Source of the DNA: Paludibacter sp.
GTDB lineage: Bacteria; Bacteroidota; Bacteroidia; Bacteroidales; Paludibacteraceae
DNA length: 5,622 bases
Direction of reading: 5' to 3'
Assembly (NCBI GenBank): GCA_024709185.1
Contig: JANJXE010000190.1
Span: 1-5,622, forward strand
Part shown: positions 5,610 to 5,622 of the stretch, in pieces
Numbering within the stretch: the first letter of the stretch is position 1
Layout of the letters: every line of letters starts with the position of its first letter
The notes under the pieces: generated by a model
What the model saw: the letters and a program-made list of their open reading frames with translations, nothing else
What the model was told of the DNA's origin: nothing
The model's database searches: none
Position numbers and translations under genes: made by a program

Positions 5610-5622
5610 ATGAAACGAGCAT
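5610..5622 (+). CDS. Start of next gene, expected HipT/HipA-like kinase (truncated by window)
   Basis: Only ATG AAA CGA GCA (Met-Lys-Arg-Ala) is inside the window. An AGGA at 5600-5603 lies six bases before the ATG, a better Shine-Dalgarno sequence than those of the neighbouring genes, and the gap from the previous stop is 16 bases. In split hipA loci the gene following the N-terminal-domain protein encodes the HipA catalytic kinase, a Ser/Thr kinase toxin. The identity is inferred from position alone. Confidence 0.5.

Noticed and set aside
5362..5622. Minus-strand open frame opposite the HipS-like gene
   Set aside because: It is antisense to a recognised HipA N-terminal domain gene and runs off the window without recognisable features.
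5273..5622. A single full-length hipA broken by a frameshift or stop at 5591
   Set aside because: The first frame ends just after the natural N-terminal domain, and a new ATG with a well-spaced AGGA follows 16 bases later. This matches known split loci better than a broken gene, although only sequence beyond the window can settle it.

Overview
The window looks like a piece of a Bacteroidota chromosome, probably Bacteroidales. The evidence is a large surface protein with a type IX secretion (T9SS) C-terminal sorting domain, promoter elements of the Bacteroidota type (TAnnTTTG), mostly weak or absent Shine-Dalgarno sequences, and a split hipA locus of the kind common in that phylum. Base composition is moderately AT-rich.

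Layout. Positions 1-215 are the 3' end of a gene on the plus strand, tentatively a sugar-kinase-like tail. It is followed 27 bases later by an intact major facilitator sugar-type permease (243-1427), and the two probably form an operon. The permease gene runs convergently towards a minus-strand block. Between them, 1428-1748 holds no intact gene, only a weak hairpin, a short 13-base tandem duplication and a possible decayed reading frame. The minus-strand block has two genes: a 947-residue secreted T9SS protein with a beta-helix N-terminal half (1936-4779), and a 53-codon open frame only 25 bases downstream of it (1749-1910) that is easily missed.

The region 4780-5063 is a divergent intergenic spacer. 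It carries a likely promoter for the surface protein on the minus strand. For the plus strand it holds a set of three near-identical 18-base palindromes around TATACC-N6-GGTATA, spaced 40 and 41 bases centre to centre, with a TATATTTG promoter element meeting the last one. These are almost certainly the operators of the next operon.

That operon is hipB (5064-5276), a split-off HipA N-terminal domain resembling HipS (5273-5593, ATGA overlap with hipB), and the first codons of a further gene (from 5610) that by position should be the HipT/HipA-like kinase. This matches a tripartite HipBST-type toxin-antitoxin module, autoregulated through the operator array. The kinase lies outside the window, so the toxin assignment rests on gene order and on the HipS-like domain.

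The points most worth following up are the helically phased operator triplet, the split hipA architecture, and the small conserved-looking protein gene behind the T9SS gene.
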